Assembly: GCF_030676415.1 (NCBI RefSeq)
Contig: NZ_JAUUTW010000010.1
Location: 62,001-126,000, forward strand
From: Peribacillus frigoritolerans
Lineage (GTDB): Bacteria > Bacillota > Bacilli > Bacillales > DSM-1321
Length of the DNA stretch: 64,000 bases
Direction of reading: 5' to 3'
This document shows, piece by piece, positions 17,679 through 25,024 of the stretch (within the stretch, counting starts at the first letter, position 1; every line of letters begins with the position of its first letter). The position numbers and the translations under genes were made by a program. The notes under the pieces are model-generated. The model saw only the letters and a program-made list of their open reading frames with translations. It did no database searches and had not been told where the DNA came from.

Positions 17679-19061
17679 TTATGAATGCACAGCTTGACCT
17701 ACAACGTTTAAAAGAGCTTCATGTATGGATTCAGACAAGGTTGGATGCGCCGCTACTAAATCTTCCATCATATCTGCCGTTATTTCTGCATGCAGCATGA
17801 CCGTTCCTTGACCAATCAATTCTGTTGCATGTTGACCAACAATGGAAAAACCTAGAATTTCATTATATTGCGGGTTCACTAGGACTTTGACCTTTCCTAC
17901 CGGTTTATTGGAAAGGATAGCTTTCCCATTTGCCGAAAAAGCGAATTCACCAACTTTAATTTCCCCATATTTTTTACGCGCTTCTTTTTCAGTCAAGCCT
18001 ACACTAGCAATCTCCGGGGAGGTATAAATGCAGCGAGGGATTGCCTGGTAATTCACTTGTGCAAATTGATCACAGGCATTCAGAGCCGCCACTCGCCCTT
18101 CATGAAAAGCAACATGGGCAAGTTGTATGCCCCCTATCACATCACCGCATGCATAAATCGATGGATTGCTTGTTTGCATTCGATCATCCACCGAGATGCC
18201 AAGTCGGGAAAAATCAATATCGTTTCCCTCGAAGCCCATTTCGTTCACTCTTGGTTTTCTCCCTATTGATACGAGTACGTAATCAGCATGATGTTCTTCC
18301 AATTCGCCATCGCTTTTCTCAAAAAACACCGTCTTACTGGTTGGATTGATGTTTTTGACAGATGTGGAGGTATGGACTGTAACGCCTTGGTTATTCAATT
18401 CTCCATGCAAGATGCTCGTAATATCATCATCTTCCCCCGGAAGCAGCTTTTCCCCCATTTCGATAACGGTAACCTTGGTGCCCATCCTGCTATAAATACT
18501 GGCAAATTCACATCCGATGACGCCGCCTCCGACAATTAGCAGCGAATCGGGAATGGCGGGAAGTGACATGGCATGGCCACTGTGGATGATCCATTCACCA
18601 TCAAATGGCGCAAAAGGTAAGGGAATCGGTTCGGACCCCGTTGAAATGATGATCTTACTTGCTTCAATCTCTTCCTTTTTATTTCCGTTCTCGATCCGCA
18701 GTCGATGGCTCGAAAGGATAGACGCTCTTCCCTGAATGACTTTTATTTTATTCTTACTCATTAAATATCGAATGCCGTTCACTAGTTTAGATATGACCTC
18801 TCTCTTTCGTTCCTGTACGGTTTCCCAATCGACTTCAATCGAATTGAAGGGCAGGCGAATTCCCAATTGCCCAGCATTTTTCACCAAGTCATACGTATCG
18901 GCACTTTTCAATAATGACTTCGTTGGCATGCAGCCTTCGTTTAAACAGGTGCCCCCCAATGGCCCATCGACTACCAATATGACCTCCTTATCCTGCTGGG
19001 CAGCAGTGATTGCCGCTACGTACCCAGCAGGACCTCCGCCTATAATAGCTATGCGATTCAA
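17679..19061 (-). CDS. acoL: Dihydrolipoyl dehydrogenase (E3) of the acetoin dehydrogenase complex
   Basis: Flavoprotein disulfide reductase, 460 aa: FAD motif IIGGGPAGYVAA at the N-terminus, redox-active disulfide C39/C44 in GGTCLNEGCMPTK, NAD motif VGGGVIGCEFASIYSRMG, second FAD motif ACGDVIGG and the C-terminal active-site base in AAHPTLSE. The E and M around the second cysteine differ from the usual NVGCIP of housekeeping E3s and suit a dedicated paralogue. Start is TTG after AAAAGGAGGG. It lies 16 bp after acoC and reoxidises the E2 lipoamide. Confidence 0.92.
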   Translation of the reverse strand: MNRIAIIGGGPAGYVAAITAAQQDKEVILVVDGPLGGTCLNEGCMPTKSLLKSADTYDLVKNAGQLGIRLPFNSIEVDWETVQERKREVISKLVNGIRYLMSKNKIKVIQGRASILSSHRLRIENGNKKEEIEASKIIISTGSEPIPLPFAPFDGEWIIHSGHAMSLPAIPDSLLIVGGGVIGCEFASIYSRMGTKVTVIEMGEKLLPGEDDDITSILHGELNNQGVTVHTSTSVKNINPTSKTVFFEKSDGELEEHHADYVLVSIGRKPRVNEMGFEGNDIDFSRLGISVDDRMQTSNPSIYACGDVIGGIQLAHVAFHEGRVAALNACDQFAQVNYQAIPRCIYTSPEIASVGLTEKEARKKYGEIKVGEFAFSANGKAILSNKPVGKVKVLVNPQYNEILGFSIVGQHATELIGQGTVMLHAEITADMMEDLVAAHPTLSESIHEALLNVVGQAVHS

Positions 19062-19077
19062 GGCTTTCCCTCCTTTT

Positions 19078-20298
19078 CTATAAAAGCACGGTGATCGGCT
19101 CTTCTAAATACCGTTTTAGTGTTTGTAAAAAGGCAGCAGCGGGTGCCCCGTCGAGTACACGGTGATCAAAAGTTAAACTGAGTGGCAAGATCGTTCTCCT
19201 CTCCAATTCTTCGCCAATATAACGCGGGGTATCGTAAGCAGAGCCAATTCCAAGTATCCCCGTTTCCGGTGTATTGAGAATCGGTGTAAAATGCTCAACT
19301 CCATATGCCCCCAGATTACTGATTGTAAAAGTGGACCCATGCATGTCTTCAATAGGCAATTGACCGTCACGTGCACACCGGGCCAATTCTTTACCCTTAT
19401 TCGATAACTGCTTTAGGCTACAACTTTCGGCATTTCTTATGACGGGAACAACGAGCCCATTTTCCAAGGCCACTGCTAATCCAAGATGGATATGCTCATA
19501 CAAATTGATTTTATCTTCAATATAAGCACTATTCATTTTAGGATGCTCTTTAAGTGAAAGCACGACAGCCTTGGCAACAAAGTCCGTTATAGTCAATTTA
19601 GTTGATTCATGTTTTTGTAGCGTTTCAGCAGCCTGTTTTTGCAAAATGACTAGATCAGTGACATCAACTTTCAACGTTAGAGTCAATTGGGCACTGCTTT
19701 GCAAGCTCTCTTTCATACGTGTAGCAATGATGTTCCTCATTCCGGTCACAGGAATCTGCTGCGGACTCTCTAAAGTAGGTTGGGGGTTCACTTTCCTTTC
19801 TTCTGTATTGACCGACATGATATCCCTTTTCTCAATTACTTTCTGTACATCTTCTTTAGTGATTCTTCCGCCTGGCCCGCTGCCTTGAATCTTCTCAATG
19901 TCAAGATTCGCTGCCTGTGCCATTTTTCGCGCAACCGGGGTGATCAGCAATCGATCGCCCATTGGCAAAATGGGTGACTCTTTTGTTTTCGGCTTTTCTT
20001 GTTCATCAATTTCCGACTGAGTTTCTTCAGAAACATGATCATTGATCATTATTTTTTCATTCGGTTTTCCGATATGACAGATAACGGTTCCTGGAGGGAC
20101 TCCTTGTCCTTCTTGAACAGCTATATTCAGAATCGTACCTTCAGCCGGAGATTCAATATCCATTTCTATTTTCTCTGAATTGATGCTGGCTATTGCTTCA
20201 CCTTTTTCGACTGGATCCCCAACAGCCTTACTCCATAACGAAACAGTGCCTTCTTTCATTGCCATGCCCAATTTCGGCATTACCACCTCGACCGCCAT
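19078..20298 (-). CDS. acoC: Acetoin dehydrogenase E2 (dihydrolipoamide acetyltransferase)
   Basis: 2-oxoacid-dehydrogenase E2 layout in 406 aa: one lipoyl domain with the lipoylated lysine K43 in SEKIEMD, a variable linker, a peripheral-subunit-binding domain (ITPVARKMAQAANLDI...GSGPGGRI, about 123-160), then the catalytic domain ending in the TFDHRVLDG histidine motif. Accepts the acetyl group formed from acetoin by E1 and transfers it to CoA. RBS AAGGGAG; 102 bp after acoB. Confidence 0.92.
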   Translation of the reverse strand: MAVEVVMPKLGMAMKEGTVSLWSKAVGDPVEKGEAIASINSEKIEMDIESPAEGTILNIAVQEGQGVPPGTVICHIGKPNEKIMINDHVSEETQSEIDEQEKPKTKESPILPMGDRLLITPVARKMAQAANLDIEKIQGSGPGGRITKEDVQKVIEKRDIMSVNTEERKVNPQPTLESPQQIPVTGMRNIIATRMKESLQSSAQLTLTLKVDVTDLVILQKQAAETLQKHESTKLTITDFVAKAVVLSLKEHPKMNSAYIEDKINLYEHIHLGLAVALENGLVVPVIRNAESCSLKQLSNKGKELARCARDGQLPIEDMHGSTFTISNLGAYGVEHFTPILNTPETGILGIGSAYDTPRYIGEELERRTILPLSLTFDHRVLDGAPAAAFLQTLKRYLEEPITVLL

Positions 20299-20400
20299 AT
20301 CCTTTTTCTCCCTTCAGATTGGTTTCTGTGTCCATCATTGGTTGCTCCAACTTTTGCAGTCCTATGCGAAAAAGCTGGAGCATGCATCATATTGATTTAA

Positions 20401-21435
20401 TTACATCCCAAGTATGGAAGGCTCCCCTAATAATTCTGAAACGACTTGTATCACTTTTTCTGATGTTGGAAGGTAAATATCTTCTAGAGGAGGAGAAAAA
20501 GGTACAGGTGTATGTGGTGCCGTAATCCTCTTAATTGGCGCATCGAGCGTGTCAAATCCCTTATCCGCCACCAATGCGGCAATATCCGTTGCGATGCTGC
20601 ATCTTGGATTCGCTTCATCGATCACGATCAAACGATTTGTTTTTGCCACAGAGGAGAGAATCGTTTCTTCATCCAGTGGTGACAAGCTCCGCGGGTCGAC
20701 AATCTCAACTTCAATGCCTTTAGCTGTAAGTTTTTCAGCAGCCTCCATCGCGGTGTGAACTTGTTTACCGATGGCAACGACCGTCAAATCCGAGCCTTTC
20801 CGTTTAATTTCAGCTTTTCCGATTGGGATTGTATAGTAGCCTTCCGGAACCTCTCCAACCATGTTGTATAGCGTTTTATCTTCAAAAAAGATGACAGGAT
20901 CATTATCTTCAATGGCTGAAAGTAAGAGCCCTTTTGCATCATACGGGGAAGATGGAACGACGACCTTCAATCCAGGAATGCTAGTGAACAAGGCATAAAG
21001 GCTTTGTGAATGCTGAGCTGCAGCCCTGAACCCTGCACCATGCATTGTACGGATCGTCACGGGAACCTGAGCTTTACCCCCAAACATATAGCGGAATTTC
21101 GCACCTTGATTCAATACTTCATCCAAACAGCTGCCAATGAAATCGTTGAACATTAACTCGGCAATCGGCCGTAAGCCTGTCGAAGCGGCTGCCATGGCCG
21201 CCCCCATATAACCTGCTTCCGCAATGGGTGTATCAAGGATTCTATCCCGGCCAAACTCTTGGACCAATCCTTTTGTGACACCTAAAACACCACCCCATGC
21301 TTCGTCATCCTGCAAATGATCGACCTCTGCACCGCCGGCTACATCTTCTCCCATAAGGATGACATTTTCATCTTTTCTCATTGCCATGGCCATTGCTTCA
21401 TTTATTGCCTGTGACATACTGATTTTTCTACTCAT
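20401..21435 (-). CDS. acoB: Acetoin dehydrogenase E1 beta subunit
   Basis: Transketolase-like pyrimidine-binding subunit, 344 aa. Seen: MGEDVAGGAEVDH near residue 28, LDTPIAEAGYMGAAMAAA (the glutamate that activates thiamine diphosphate) and a C-terminal transketolase domain with VEIVDPRSLSPLDEETI. It pairs with AcoA to form the ThDP-dependent E1 that cleaves acetoin to acetaldehyde and an acetyl group. It starts 21 bp after acoA with AAAGGAGG. Confidence 0.93.
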   Translation of the reverse strand: MSRKISMSQAINEAMAMAMRKDENVILMGEDVAGGAEVDHLQDDEAWGGVLGVTKGLVQEFGRDRILDTPIAEAGYMGAAMAAASTGLRPIAELMFNDFIGSCLDEVLNQGAKFRYMFGGKAQVPVTIRTMHGAGFRAAAQHSQSLYALFTSIPGLKVVVPSSPYDAKGLLLSAIEDNDPVIFFEDKTLYNMVGEVPEGYYTIPIGKAEIKRKGSDLTVVAIGKQVHTAMEAAEKLTAKGIEVEIVDPRSLSPLDEETILSSVAKTNRLIVIDEANPRCSIATDIAALVADKGFDTLDAPIKRITAPHTPVPFSPPLEDIYLPTSEKVIQVVSELLGEPSILGM

Positions 21436-21456
21436 CTCGATTCCTCCTTTTATGGT

Positions 21457-22449
21457 TTAATAGGATACATAAACATCGTTTAATAAATCGGATGCCTCCG
21501 GATACGGGCTATCTTCACTGAACTTGACTGCCTGTTTAATAGATTCCTCAACGGCATTCTCAAGAGAAATCAGTTCATTTTCCGCCAGCAGATTCTGATT
21601 CAGTAAGTAATTCCTAAAAAGGGCAATCGCATCTTTCTCTTTTTTATGCTCCTTTTTGTCTTGTTCTTTTTTATATTTCTGTGCATCTCCCTCGAAGTGT
21701 CCATAATTTCGATAAGTAACGCATTCGATTAATGATGGACCTTCTCCCCTGCGAGCTCTCTGAACGGCTTCTTCAGCAGCCTTATACACGGCCAATACAT
21801 CTTTCCCATCCACCCGGACACCCGGGATATTGTAGCTTATCGCCCGGTCTGCTATCGTTTTACAGCTAGAAGCATAGTTGAAAGGTGTGGCTTCTCCATA
21901 CCCATTATTTTCAGCGATGAAAATGACGGGTAGCTTCCAGATTGCCGCCAGATTTATCCCTTCATGGAATGTCCCATGATTGTTGGCACCATCACCAAAA
22001 AAACAAACACTAACGTGATCGGTCTTTTTATATTTGGCAGTTAAAGCTGCACCGCATGCGAGCGGAAAGCCTCCACCGACTATCCCGTTCGCACCCAACA
22101 TCCCCTTATCCAAATCGGCAATGTGCATGGAACCGCCTTTTCCCTTGCAAAGCCCTGTCACTTTCCCATAGATTTCAGCCATCATCCCGTTAAGGTCGCA
22201 TTCTTTGGCAATACAGTGGCCATGACCTCTGTGAGTGCTTGTAATGCTGTCCTTTTCGGATAGGTGAGCACATACTCCTACAGCTACCGCTTCTTCCCCA
22301 GCATACAAATGGACAAACCCTGGTAAAATCCCCTTAGCAAAAGATTCATGAACTTGGTCTTCGAATTTTCTGATCTCCAGCATTTTTTTGTACATCCAAT
22401 GAGCCTTGTCCTGTGATAACTTGATTTCATTCGATTGAACCGTTTCCAT
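21457..22449 (-). CDS. acoA: Acetoin dehydrogenase E1 alpha subunit
   Basis: Dehydrogenase E1 alpha of 330 aa with the ThDP motif GDGANNHGTFHEG...ENN (about 150-180), THRGHGHCIAK and the GGSMHIAD loop. First gene of acoA-acoB-acoC-acoL-butA. Upstream lies a consensus sigma-54 promoter (22492-22507) and an inverted repeat at 22555-22598, fitting AcoR control and catabolite-limited induction by acetoin. Confidence 0.93.
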   Translation of the reverse strand: METVQSNEIKLSQDKAHWMYKKMLEIRKFEDQVHESFAKGILPGFVHLYAGEEAVAVGVCAHLSEKDSITSTHRGHGHCIAKECDLNGMMAEIYGKVTGLCKGKGGSMHIADLDKGMLGANGIVGGGFPLACGAALTAKYKKTDHVSVCFFGDGANNHGTFHEGINLAAIWKLPVIFIAENNGYGEATPFNYASSCKTIADRAISYNIPGVRVDGKDVLAVYKAAEEAVQRARRGEGPSLIECVTYRNYGHFEGDAQKYKKEQDKKEHKKEKDAIALFRNYLLNQNLLAENELISLENAVEESIKQAVKFSEDSPYPEASDLLNDVYVSY

Positions 22450-22491
22450 TTTTCAGCCCCCAATCATTAATAATGAGTCAATCTTATATAT

Positions 22492-22507
22492 TGCAAATAC
22501 CGTGCCA
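22492..22507 (-). promoter_or_regulatory. Sigma-54 (-24/-12) promoter of the aco operon
   Basis: On the minus strand TGGCAC-GGTAT-TTGCA, an exact match to TGGCAC-N5-TTGCA, 43 bp ahead of the acoA ATG. A sigma-54 activator (AcoR) is encoded in the same locus. Confidence 0.92.
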
Positions 22508-22554
22508 AAATGGGGGGCGGTAAAATTAGGACTTTATCTATTTTCAGCAGAAAC

Positions 22555-22598
22555 AAAACGAGACAAAATGAGATGGTTGTCTCGTTTTGTCTCGTTTT
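22555..22598. promoter_or_regulatory. Probable AcoR upstream activating sequence
   Basis: A long inverted repeat: AAAACGAGACAAAA ... TTTTGTCTCGTTTT with inner TGAGA/TGTCTC half-sites, so GAGACAAAA-like units occur on both arms. Its centre is roughly 85-100 bp upstream of the expected transcription start, the usual distance for a sigma-54 enhancer. Confidence 0.75.
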
Positions 22599-22693
22599 TT
22601 AGTAATATACTATCCAATTTTGAAGTGAAAAGATATTTGAATGCGGAAGCAGCTGTTTAAGTAATAAGCTCTTTATGCACCATTTTTTTAGGT

Positions 22694-22709
22694 GTCAGTA
22701 CTTACCAAT
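22694..22709. promoter_or_regulatory. Half-conserved GTCAGTACT operator copy
   Basis: GTCAGTACTTACCAAT, matching the first 12 bases of the TetR-gene palindrome but with a degraded right arm. It lies downstream of the FMN reductase gene, so function is doubtful. Confidence 0.3.
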
Positions 22710-22763
22710 ATGAATTTTTGTTAAATTATTTGGGGGGAGTGCCTAGGTAGTAATCACTCATGC

Positions 22764-23306
22764 TTATCGTAATTTTTTTAATGCACCGCTCCATGCAATC
22801 GTTTGATCTAACATTGCATTGACATTACCAAGGTGTAAATCAGCTGGTTTAAATGTCTTGAAGTTTTCAAAGTCTGTAAATAATGATAATGTTGGATTTA
22901 CCCGAACGTCCGCAACTAGTAATTCCCCTAAGATGCCACGCAAATGTTCGGCTGCACGAGCTCCGCCAGTTGAACCATAGCTCACGATGCCCGCAGCTTT
23001 GTTGTTCCATTCATCACGTGCGGAATCAAGTGCGTTTTTTAATGCCCCTGTAATACTGTGATTATATTCTTGTACGATAAACACAAAACCATCTAAGCTA
23101 GAAAGTTTTTCTGGCCAAGCTGATAATCCTGGTTCTTCACCAGTACCTTCTCCAACAAATGGCAATTTAAAATCTGCGATATCGACGATTTCATAATTTG
23201 CATCTTCTCGTTTATCAGCTATTTCTTTTACCCAATTTCCTACTTGTGGACTTACGCGTCCTTTACGTGTGCTTCCTAAGATAATTCCAATTTTTAATTT
23301 TTTCAA
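22764..23306 (-). CDS. NADPH-dependent FMN reductase family protein
   Basis: Flavodoxin-like fold: phosphate loop GSTRKGRVSPQVG at the N-terminus, then FVFIVQEYNHSITGALKNAL and GSTGGARAAEHLR, which line FMN in the NQR/azoreductase-like group. I place the start at a TTG (23306) with AAGGAGGAGAAAG just before it rather than the upstream ATG at 23336, which has none; this gives 180 aa. It reduces FMN or quinones with NAD(P)H. It is co-transcribed with the monooxygenase upstream and probably controlled by the TetR protein, suggesting quinone or electrophile defence (inference). Confidence 0.85.
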   Translation of the reverse strand: MKKLKIGIILGSTRKGRVSPQVGNWVKEIADKREDANYEIVDIADFKLPFVGEGTGEEPGLSAWPEKLSSLDGFVFIVQEYNHSITGALKNALDSARDEWNNKAAGIVSYGSTGGARAAEHLRGILGELLVADVRVNPTLSLFTDFENFKTFKPADLHLGNVNAMLDQTIAWSGALKKLR

Positions 23307-23376
23307 TGCTTTCTCCTCCTTGTTAATGCTCGGCAAATAATTTGCTTAAACATAAAAACCTTATAATTTAATGGAT

Positions 23377-23700
23377 TTACAAATTTTCAATCTCTTCCAC
23401 TAACGTGTAGTACCCACCTTCTGTATCTTCAATGAGATGGTTTATTTTGCTAAGATGTTCTCTAAATTCACTTTTTTTCAACCAATCTTTATGAAAATCA
23501 ATACTCTCAAAGGTAGTTACCATAATTGCCTTATTATTATCAACAGAACGATGCCAACGGCTACTAATCCAACCAGGAACTCCTTGAGATCCCTTCTTGA
23601 AATTGAGTAGTTCTTCAGCTTGGATAGCAACCAATTCATCTAGTTTGCCTGGTTTAGCCGTAAATACATTAATCCATACTATTGTGTTACTTGATTTCAT
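23377..23700 (-). CDS. Antibiotic biosynthesis monooxygenase (ABM) domain protein
   Basis: A ferredoxin-like alpha/beta dimer subunit of about 107 aa: IVWINVFTAKPGKLDELVAI, GWISSRWHRSVDNNKA and FESIDFHKDW match the ABM/YgiN family, which oxidises quinols and polyketide-like substrates without a cofactor. Start at the second ATG (23700) from the position of AGGAG. It is 70 bp upstream of the FMN reductase and 57 bp downstream of a TetR-type palindrome, hence a likely two-gene unit for redox detoxification. Confidence 0.8.
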   Translation of the reverse strand: MKSSNTIVWINVFTAKPGKLDELVAIQAEELLNFKKGSQGVPGWISSRWHRSVDNNKAIMVTTFESIDFHKDWLKKSEFREHLSKINHLIEDTEGGYYTLVEEIENL

Positions 23701-23762
23701 ATTCATAATCTCCTGTCATTACCTTATTTTTTTCAATTCATGCATTACCTTTTTTAAAGGGA

Positions 23763-23778
23763 GTCAGTACTAACTGTC
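23763..23778. promoter_or_regulatory. Putative TetR operator at the ABM-reductase operon
   Basis: GTCAGTACTAACTGTC, a near-palindrome sharing GTCAGTACTNACTG with the site upstream of the tetR gene. It lies in the 96-bp gap between tetR and the ABM gene. Confidence 0.65.
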
Positions 23779-23796
23779 ATTATTCTTCATGAAAAA

Positions 23797-24390
23797 CTAG
23801 GGAGTTAAAGCCCTAGTAAATGTTTGCACACTCTCCATAATAAATGCCTCCAGGGACACGGTTGGATAGTTTTCATCAACATCCAGGTTGTTCATAAAGG
23901 CACCAAAATTCATCATCATGAACGACAACGCCTGAAGCTCTGGGTTTGTGTGAATAAGCTTTCCTTTTTCATACATTGTGTTAAAATAGTTTGTCAAAAT
24001 TTCTAGTAACTGTCGAGGGTGCTTTTGTGTTTTTTCTCGAAACCCAGGTAAATTGCCTTCCTCCTTGATACTTATCATAATCATTTTCCGGTTACGATTC
24101 ATGATTTCATGATAAGTTCGACTAATCAATTGTAAGTCCGAATGTAAATCCCACACGATTTGCTCTTCATTAAAAAGTTTTGTCATCTCTTCGGCATAAT
24201 GATATCGGTCAAATGCCGTTTCCAGAAGATTTTGCTTGCTTCCAAACCGACGAAACAGTGTTTTTTCACTCAAACCTGCGGCACCAGCGATTTCCTGAGT
24301 AGAAACACCTTTGTACCCTTTCTCTGCTATTAAATCGATTGCCGCCAACAGCAGCTTATCATCTGTACTTAGCTTATTAACGCTACTCAT
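23797..24390 (-). CDS. TetR/AcrR family repressor
   Basis: N-terminal TetR helix-turn-helix (DLIAEKGYKGVSTQEIAGAA then GLSEKTLFRRFGSKQNLL), followed by a helical ligand domain; 197 aa, normal length. A perfect palindrome overlaps its own upstream region and a second copy precedes the downstream ABM/FMN-reductase pair, so it probably represses itself and these genes until a quinone-like or aromatic ligand binds. The ligand is unknown. Confidence 0.88.
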   Translation of the reverse strand: MSSVNKLSTDDKLLLAAIDLIAEKGYKGVSTQEIAGAAGLSEKTLFRRFGSKQNLLETAFDRYHYAEEMTKLFNEEQIVWDLHSDLQLISRTYHEIMNRNRKMIMISIKEEGNLPGFREKTQKHPRQLLEILTNYFNTMYEKGKLIHTNPELQALSFMMMNFGAFMNNLDVDENYPTVSLEAFIMESVQTFTRALTP

Positions 24391-24414
24391 GCTCTCACTT
24401 CCTCTAAATGGACT

Positions 24415-24430
24415 GTCAGTACTTACTGAC
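24415..24430. promoter_or_regulatory. TetR autoregulatory operator
   Basis: Perfect 16-bp palindrome GTCAGTACTTACTGAC, 24 bp upstream of the tetR start codon. Confidence 0.75.
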
Positions 24431-24623
24431 CATTTATTTTATTCTATTCATCTGTTTTAAAATTGTCAAGAAAATTCCAGCAGTACAAAATCTATTTTCA
24501 GATGGAAGTCAGATCCGAATGATTGAACGGGAAAAGGTGCAACCATTTATCGCTTTGTCAGTTAGCGATTTTCTAGCTTTTATACGAAAGTTGACTACAT
24601 AAGAGCTGCCTTTCATGTCATAG

Positions 24624-24791
24624 ATGGCAAGTTATAACGGGAGACCGATTGGCCTATCCTACGACAATCCAGACCAGTATACAGAAATGGAGAAGTTGTT
24701 CGTTTCTAAGTTTATTCAAGAGAAATTTAAAAAGACGGAGCTTTTTGCTCCGCCTCAGTTTGTAGACAAAAGGGTTCTATCTAAAAATTAA
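24624..24791 (+). pseudogene. Gene fragment reading into the repeat region
   Basis: ATG-led 55-codon frame whose first 36 residues (MASYNGRPIGLSYDNPDQY...EKFKK) look like real protein; the rest is translated from a hairpin and repeat-flanking DNA. No ribosome binding site. Probably the 3' relic of a lost gene. Family not recognised. Confidence 0.3.
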
Positions 24792-24797
24792 AACAAA

Positions 24798-24926
24798 GTT
24801 GATTGGAACGGAAGGTACGAGACTCCTGCGGGAAAAGCGAGTCCAGGGGAGACCCCACAGGCGCAATGGCGCCGAGGAGGCTCCCGGACCGCCCGCGGAA
24901 AGCGAGTGCCTGGAGTGGAAATCAAC
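24798..24926 (+). repeat. Dispersed GC-rich intergenic repeat, copy 1 (129 bp)
   Basis: Begins GTTGATT and ends AATCAAC (7-bp terminal inverted repeat), with a GC-rich interior holding CGAGACTCCTGCGGGAAAAG, GGGGAGACCCC and CCCGCGGAAAGCGAGTGCC. A second, 110-bp copy lies inverted at 60469-60578, and the two are very similar over all of their shared length; copy 1 has an extra ~20 bp in the middle. GC content is far above the surroundings. Such elements recur in intergenic regions of Bacillaceae; I do not know a published name. Confidence 0.85.
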
Positions 24927-24953
24927 GTTTAGATTACACAAAGCCCTAAAAAA

Positions 24954-24993
24954 ACTGTAGACAAACTCGATATTCATCGAGTTTGTCTACAGT
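24954..24993 (-). terminator. Strong terminator of the acetoacetyl-CoA synthetase gene
   Basis: 18-bp perfect stem (24954-24971 with 24976-24993), 4-base loop, followed on the minus strand by TTTTTTT. Confidence 0.85.
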
Positions 24994-25024
24994 TTGAGAT
25001 GAAGCTTTTTGCTCCGCCTGAATC

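Larger units (their letters stand above)
24739..25019. repeat. 17-bp direct repeat bracketing the dispersed element
   Basis: AGCTTTTTGCTCCGCCT occurs at 24739-24755 and 25003-25019, on both sides of the GC-rich element and a terminator. The first copy is part of a CGGAGC/GCTCCG hairpin (24736-24752). Confidence 0.6.

Noticed and set aside
19571-21000. Several long ORFs antisense to acoC/acoB
   Set aside because: Codon-bias shadows of the coding strand without ribosome sites or family similarity.
24777-24977. 66-codon minus-strand ORF
   Set aside because: It lies wholly inside the GC-rich repeat; high GC keeps frames open by chance.
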